Part shown: piece after piece, positions 58,801 to 64,000 of the stretch
Position numbering within the stretch: position 1 is the stretch's first letter
Layout: each line of letters starts with the position of its first letter
From: Hydractinia symbiolongicarpus
Lineage: Eukaryota; Cnidaria; Hydrozoa; Anthoathecata; Hydractiniidae
NCBI RefSeq assembly: GCF_029227915.1
Contig: NC_079875.1
Location: 18,469,001 to 18,533,000 of the forward strand
Length of the DNA stretch: 64,000 nucleotides
Direction of reading: 5' to 3'
Translations under genes and position numbers: made by a program
The notes under the pieces: generated by a model
Told to the model about the DNA's origin: nothing
Database searches by the model: none
Seen by the model: only the letters and a program-made list of their open reading frames with translations

Positions 58801-61800
58801 GAGAGAGATTTCTCGTTCCTCATCCAGAGCAAGTCTAAGAAGCCACAGAGGCTTAGCACCTGCGCAACAATTTGATGTTTTGAATGTGGAGGTAGGAAAT
58901 TTTTTATTAGGAAAGGTACATTTAATTGTACATAACACGTGTACAAGAACTTTCAAGAACGTAAGGTTCCAACATCTGTTTTTGCTGAAAATGCAAGTGA
59001 ATGGACGTGCCGTATTACTTTTATCTGCAGCATGTCATGGTACTTTTATCAATTCTTCCTCATACTCCTCCTCAAAGGTTCACATAGCAAAAAAGTTTTT
59101 TCCGTCTATAGTAAACATAGAAGCTATCTTACAAAGGAACACCATACTTTGTTATACTAAGAAATTCAAAATGGAACCTGGTTTTCTTATTTTTTAAGAC
59201 AGTCCAACGTTCAATTGTTCTTAATTAGCTTTTAACGATACTACTGCAGAAATTCTTATATATTTTTTATCATGATGTTTATCATACATGAAAAACACAA
59301 GGGAGAAGAGCGGGCCGATAAATAAAAATCGTTTAATTTACACTTGCAGGAGAGAGAAGTCGTCAAAGAAGGTGATGATGAAGAAGAAGGACCTGTTGAT
59401 ATATCATGGCCAGATACATTCTTTGCTCGGCTATTTTACGTCATCAAAGCTCCACTAATGTTCTTGTTAATTGTCACTTTACCGGATGTCCGTCGACCGG
59501 TGAGTCTAAATTTTTTTGATTAGTTAATAAGTTAAAACAGTATCGACACGAGCTCTGTACTATCAATACTCGATTACACCTCAGTTACCTCCCCTTCTAA
59601 CAAACCCCTGTCTTTTAAATAACCCTCCCTCCCACCCTCCAAAAAAGCCCCGAAAGGTTGACTACTTTATTCCATGAAATTAACGAGTCAAGAAATTAAC
59701 GCGAATTAAATCAACGGTCATGACATTAACGCAGTTGAACACGATTGTTTTCAAAAATGCATTTATATAACGCGAATTTGAGAATATGCGATATAACGCG
59801 AAACAAAAATTACGGCAAAAGTCGAATTCACGGTAATAAAGCAATCTCGTCTAATACAAATCGGTATGGAAATCGAAGTAAAGGTTTTCGGTGTTTTGAA
59901 AAATATTGTTAAAAAGAAGTTAAAATTTTTAAAATATGAGAAAAGCGCTTTTAGTTAGTTTTCCACTTAGAGTATTAAGATTATACAAAATATATGGCTA
60001 TGCAAAAGCTGTTCTAAGACAGATCTCTGAAAATGTGAACGCCGCTGAGCTTTCGTCTGATGAGAAGGAAATAGTAAAAAATTTGTAAAAAAATTGTATT
60101 TTTATGTTTTTTAGACTTTAATATATTATAAAAAAAGTCACCAAATTACCAGTATTTTAATTAACGGTCATTAAATTAACGCGAATTTTTAAACACCGAG
60201 TTAATTTCATGACTCGTTAATTTCATGGAATAAGGTAATTATTTACGGTGGTGCACTTTTAATTACCAGATGATTTAGCAAATTCTAGTCCAACATAATT
60301 AATTCATTTTTAGAAACTTTGGAAATTATTTCCGATCACGTTCTTAGGCAGCATCTTATGGATAGGCGGTTTCACTTATCTCATGGTATGGTGGGCAGCA
60401 GAAGTTGGAAAGACATTAGGTATACCGGACGAGGTGAGGCGCCAAATACTGAATCTTTTTAAATAATTCTTTGTATTTTTTTTTTTATTTTTACTGAAAA
60501 ATTTAATTTGTCCCATTTTTCGTGATTGCCTTTCATAACACGTGTGAAGTTAAATATACTGTCTAATTCGAAACTCTATGGTTTCAACAATTTTTCTGGC
60601 ACGTTAAAACCCAAAACCTCATATTCAATTCATATTCAAACATCTCAAATATTGCTAATAAAAAACTTATATTAAGATTTGAACTCAGAATTTTCTCAGA
60701 GCAACCATGTGTGAAGAATGTTGTATGATTGACTAAAAAAGGATAAAAAAGGATAACTTTCTCTGTGTTTATGTGCAGGTAATGGGATTAACGTTTTTAG
60801 CGGCTGGTACAAGTATACCTGATCTTATTACCAGTGTGGTGGTAGCCCGTCAAGGCTTAGGCGACATGGCTGTGTCGAGTTCGATAGGAAGTAATATTTT
60901 TGATGTCACCGTAGGGTAAGTTTGTACTGAAACATTATTTTTTCTCTCTCCTAGTTTGTACTTATTTCGCGTCTCGTGTTTGGCGACAAATTCTATGAAG
61001 ATTTTACAAACCTATTTAAAAAAGATGTTGTCAATTTAGCAAGAGTGATTTGAAAAGTGAAAAGTGGTTACGGGCGATGGAGAGGAAGGGTGTTAAATAT
61101 TTTGGCGTTTAGGCTGTGAAGATGAATTATAAAATAGATAAATGAAAAACAAAATTCGAGATCAACGAGTATTATTCATACTTTTAAGATATTCTTAATT
61201 TTTAAAACATTTTAAGTTTCAATATTTTTTAAAAAACGTGTATTTTAAACTACAGGTTTTGTAGAAGCGCACGTGCGGATGCATTAACGGATACTAAACT
61301 ATGATATATTTTTAGTTTTACGTTTAGGTTAGGGGAAAGGGGAAGCTGAGGTTAACATCTAAACGTCGGATTGACGATAAAAAGCTTATAATATTTAAAT
61401 AAAAATGTGTTCTTAGATTGCCGTTGCCATGGTTAATCCATAGTCTTATAAATGGCGCCGCCGCTGTCAATGTGAAAAGCGATGGTTTGTTTTGTTCCAC
61501 CATTTTGCTTTTTATCATGTTATTGTCGGTTGTAGCAACCATTGCTCTCAGTAAGTGGAAAATGACGAAATTGTTGGGTGCAACCATGTTTCTTTTATAT
61601 GTGGTTTTTATCACTGTTACTCTGCTTATACAACTCGAGGTATGGTCATGCTTTCTATAAATGTTTGCATGAAGATACAATAATAATGCCATAGTTAGAC
61701 TATTCACGCATCTGCATTTCCAGCTAACCTGCTCTTGAAACTTTTTAAAAAGGTGTTTTGTTTCTATTTATCTGTAGAAAACCAATTTAAATTTCTACGC

Positions 61801-61895
61801 TGTCAGAAACAGGAATTGTTAGCCAATCAAATGCTATTACTATCATTATTACTATTTTTTCCTTTCAGAAAAAAAAAGTATATATTACGACATAA
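55871..61895 (+). CDS. SLC24: K+-dependent Na+/Ca2+ exchanger (NCKX, SLC24 family), complete, 8 exons
   Basis: Exchanges Na+ in for Ca2+ plus K+ out at the plasma membrane. Exons: 55871..56806, 57715..57808, 58365..58891, 59350..59499, 60314..60433, 60779..60915, 61417..61639, 61869..61895. Phases agree, 737 residues. The start is ATG 55871, since the open frame's upstream GTG at 55859 is not a likely start. Residues 19-36 form a signal anchor. Alpha-1 repeat [15 protein letters not shown] has the conserved Glu (E186). A large Ser/acid-rich cytosolic loop (about 290-540) includes [15 protein letters not shown]. Alpha-2 repeat [17 protein letters not shown] has the conserved Asp (D624). SNIFDVTVG carries the Asp linked to K+ dependence (D651; NCKX2 D575). 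The end is uncertain: splicing at 61639 gives KKKVYITT, reading through gives VWSCFL and a stop at 61660. Confidence 0.93.
59664..60237. mobile_element. 574-bp MITE in NCKX intron 4
   Basis: Inverted ends TACTTTATTCCATGAAATTA and, reversed from the right, TACCTTATTCCATGAAATTA, both followed by ACGAGTC(A)..GAAATTAAC. Subterminal ATTAACGCGAA words repeat. It lies wholly between exons 59350..59499 and 60314..60433. Target duplication unclear. Confidence 0.8.
59936..60088 (+). CDS. 50-residue open frame inside the MITE, hypothetical
   Basis: ATG to TAA encodes [20 protein letters not shown], then a part with [11 protein letters not shown], ending in an acidic stretch and KNL. The basic, helix-prone N half and the acidic C half look protein-like. 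It is too short to judge; it may be a remnant of the parent transposon's gene. No family recognised. Confidence 0.2.
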   Translation: MRKALLVSFPLRVLRLYKIYGYAKAVLRQISENVNAAELSSDEKEIVKNL

Positions 61896-64000
61896 AAAAG
61901 TAAAAAAAAAACAAAACAAGCATAAAATTACAAACTCTCATAGGAAAACGCCCTAGCACCACCCTTTTTGCACCTTGTCTTCAAAATAATAGCCTTTCAG
62001 ATTAAAATATCGAATATAGTGAATGAAAATGGCAGTCAAATTTTTATAGTATGCACGCTAACTTGCTGATAATTTTTAAAATGTTTTGTTCAGTCGTTTG
62101 TAAATAATTTTTTAGGCCTTGTATGTATAACCACGGATGTCAATAATTTCTGATACGTGACAAAAAAGTGGAATGAACTTTCAATTTATTTATTTATTTA
62201 TTTATTTTACAGTATATATATTTAAAAAAAATATGTCGAATGTCATAATTTTTTGTTTATTTTCTATTTTTTCCATTAACCTTACACAAGAGCAAATTTC
62301 CTTCCCTCAAAACGCATAAAAAAAACAACACAAACTAATGACTCTTTTAAACTAGCTCCCAAAGTTCATATTAAAAAATGCAAATAGAACCTCTTGAAAC
62401 GAGGTTAGGTCAGCGTTATCCAGCGCATGCGTGCAGTATATATAAACCCCGATAATAATTCGAACAGTAACTCAAACTATTTTTAAATATTGACCTCAGA
62501 TATATAGAGCATTTACTAAGTCGAACTATTTTAGCTGTCCCCCCTGGCTTAAAATGTTCGTGATAATTTGAGATGAAAAGAAAAAAATGTAAAATAGAGA
62601 AACTGCTCATTTTAAAGAGATACAAATTTCTTTCCAGTAAGTTCCAAAGTACTTGAGATCTGATTTAAAAATACAAAGTGCTCTTGACTATCAGAGTAAA
62701 ATAACAAGAAAGATGCTAATTTTGATGATTTCTTGAAGTAGAGTACTATCGCGTATAATATACACATAGATAATGGAATCTGCATCTGAAACTCTTTGTC
62801 TCACAACCACATTATTACATCCTCTAACTGAGGTTCAGTACTATTTAAAACATTTAGCGCAGTGGTGTCTAAGAATATTTTGCACTTTGCACTTTTATAT
62901 AGCCTGTTTTGTCAAAACTTGTTCTGAAACATCATATTTTTGTATCGGAATAATCGATAAATTAGTTGATGTATACAAGAGATGTATAGATAAAAATCTG
63001 TGTTATACAGAAACATACAGTTTTCATTTTCTGATTATTGAAATAGGCAAATTCTCAAGAAAAACTGAAAATATAGAGGAAAAAGCGTAACTTCGATCCT
63101 AGGGCTGTTTCTCTCTTTTTGATAAGACAAAAAAAAATCCTGGTATCGAGGTTGGATATAGGTTGCTTACGTGTAAATCGATATTTCGATTTTACGGTAG
63201 GAACTTTCTAGCTAATCATTTTGGATTTCGTTATAATACGCTTTACTACGTCTCACATTGAAATATGTGATTTAAAAATATTATATATGTTTTGTAAAAT
63301 GACACGAGAAAATTTTAACGACTCTAGAAGGGTCAGATATTTGGTGGACGAATATTTTTTGTGTATCTGCGATCGGGCATATATGCAGGAAAAAGTTCAA
63401 AACAAAGAAAATGTGCGCAAGCAGGACCAAGTAACACCTACAAAATATTCATGTGCTATATTCATGTGCTATATCAGTTATATGTGTTCACTGCACATGC
63501 GCGTATTATCGTGTCCGTGAACTTGGTTGATATTTTATTATGCATGTTTAAAATGTCACGCTTGATAAGTTTTGCTTTTTGTCACATCTTCCTGACAAGA
63601 AGAAAAATCGGTAAAAAAATTTATTTCGCAGTTCCTGAAATCCATGGTTACGTTTGTAATTTTATTGATATCTTCGAAGATCATCGCTTGGAGAACGATA
63701 AAAAAATGGGACAAAACGTATGTTGTTTTGAGCCGAGAAAAATTTACTACTTTTACTATATTACTACATAAGCGGCGTACTAAAAAATTGACAATTCTCA
63801 ATGCGCATATTTATTCGCGCACACTCAAAGTACACCCATCGGAAAGAAACTTCCCTTTCTAAAATCGTCAACATCGCTTTTGAACCTTTTTTTGAAGGAC
63901 ATATTTGCTTTTAAAGATAGGCATACCTTAAGATATTTTGAGCCCGAATAAGTACCCCAGCCTGCTTTTATTATATATAAAGAAACAAACAAGAAACTAA
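61896..64000. other. Right-end stretch, no supported gene
   Basis: Includes an (ATTT)n tract at about 62185..62210 and a small foldback around 63090..63160 (CTTCGATCCTAGGGC with CCTGGTATCGAGGTTGG). Open frames at 62773..63090, 63221..63520 and 63361..63771 are Cys/Phe/Tyr-rich, lack family motifs and overlap one another, so I do not call them. Confidence 0.45.

Noticed and set aside
58612-58956. 114-codon minus-strand frame
   Set aside because: Antisense shadow of the Ser-rich cytosolic loop exon of NCKX.
63361-63771. 136-codon plus-strand frame at the right end
   Set aside because: Overlaps other frames, has no recognisable motif and no supported splice structure.

Overview
The window reads as AT-rich animal nuclear DNA: genes are split by GT..AG introns, the protein families are metazoan (SWEET/SLC50, SLC23, NCKX/SLC24, a DUF229-type ectoenzyme), and introns and intergenic DNA are full of DNA-transposon relics (Kolobok-like, ISL2EU-like, PIF/Harbinger), non-LTR fragments, foldback MITEs and two large minisatellites. 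The mix of families and repeats suggests a cnidarian, perhaps a hydrozoan. That is an inference, since the window carries no taxonomic marker. Exon models were built by hand from family conservation, splice dinucleotides and phase agreement.

Region by region. (1) 1-21.9 kb: three genes run head to tail on the minus strand. They are the N-terminal part of a glutaredoxin-like (C5orf63/YDR286C-type) gene that leaves the window, a complete six-exon SWEET sugar transporter with a minisatellite in intron 3, and a complete SLC23 ascorbate/nucleobase transporter of at least 13 exons. The SLC23 introns hold a TTAA-flanked THAP transposon relic and other repeats. (2) 21.9-39.6 kb is a repeat-rich gene desert. 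It holds a 4.1-kb ISL2EU-like transposon (THAP/DDE pseudogene plus an opposing SWIM/YqaJ pseudogene, 66-bp TIRs, TA target duplication), non-LTR fragments, a GC-rich island, a tRNA-like remnant and an apparently identical 2,036-bp tandem duplication. (3) 39.8-44.5 kb: a three-exon plus-strand gene for a type II membrane protein with an alkaline-phosphatase-like DUF229 domain. (4) 45.3-53.4 kb: a 560-bp foldback element, a compact TTAA-flanked transposon with an intact two-exon THAP gene and a convergent zinc-finger pseudogene, a possible two-exon orphan gene, a 70-bp MITE with a 9-bp target duplication, and a Harbinger relic. (5) 53.7-55.2 kb: about 50 copies of a 29-bp minisatellite. (6) 55.9-61.9 kb: a complete K+-dependent Na+/Ca2+ exchanger gene with a MITE in one intron. 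(7) 61.9-64 kb: no supported gene.

The host genes form no operon or obvious pathway; three are membrane transporters and one is a membrane-anchored ectoenzyme. I found no CRISPR array, rRNA or intact tRNA. The most unusual items are the small THAP plus zinc-finger transposon, the in-frame mini-exons of the SLC23 glycosylated loop, the identical tandem duplication and the orphan gene candidate. None is proven to be a new system.
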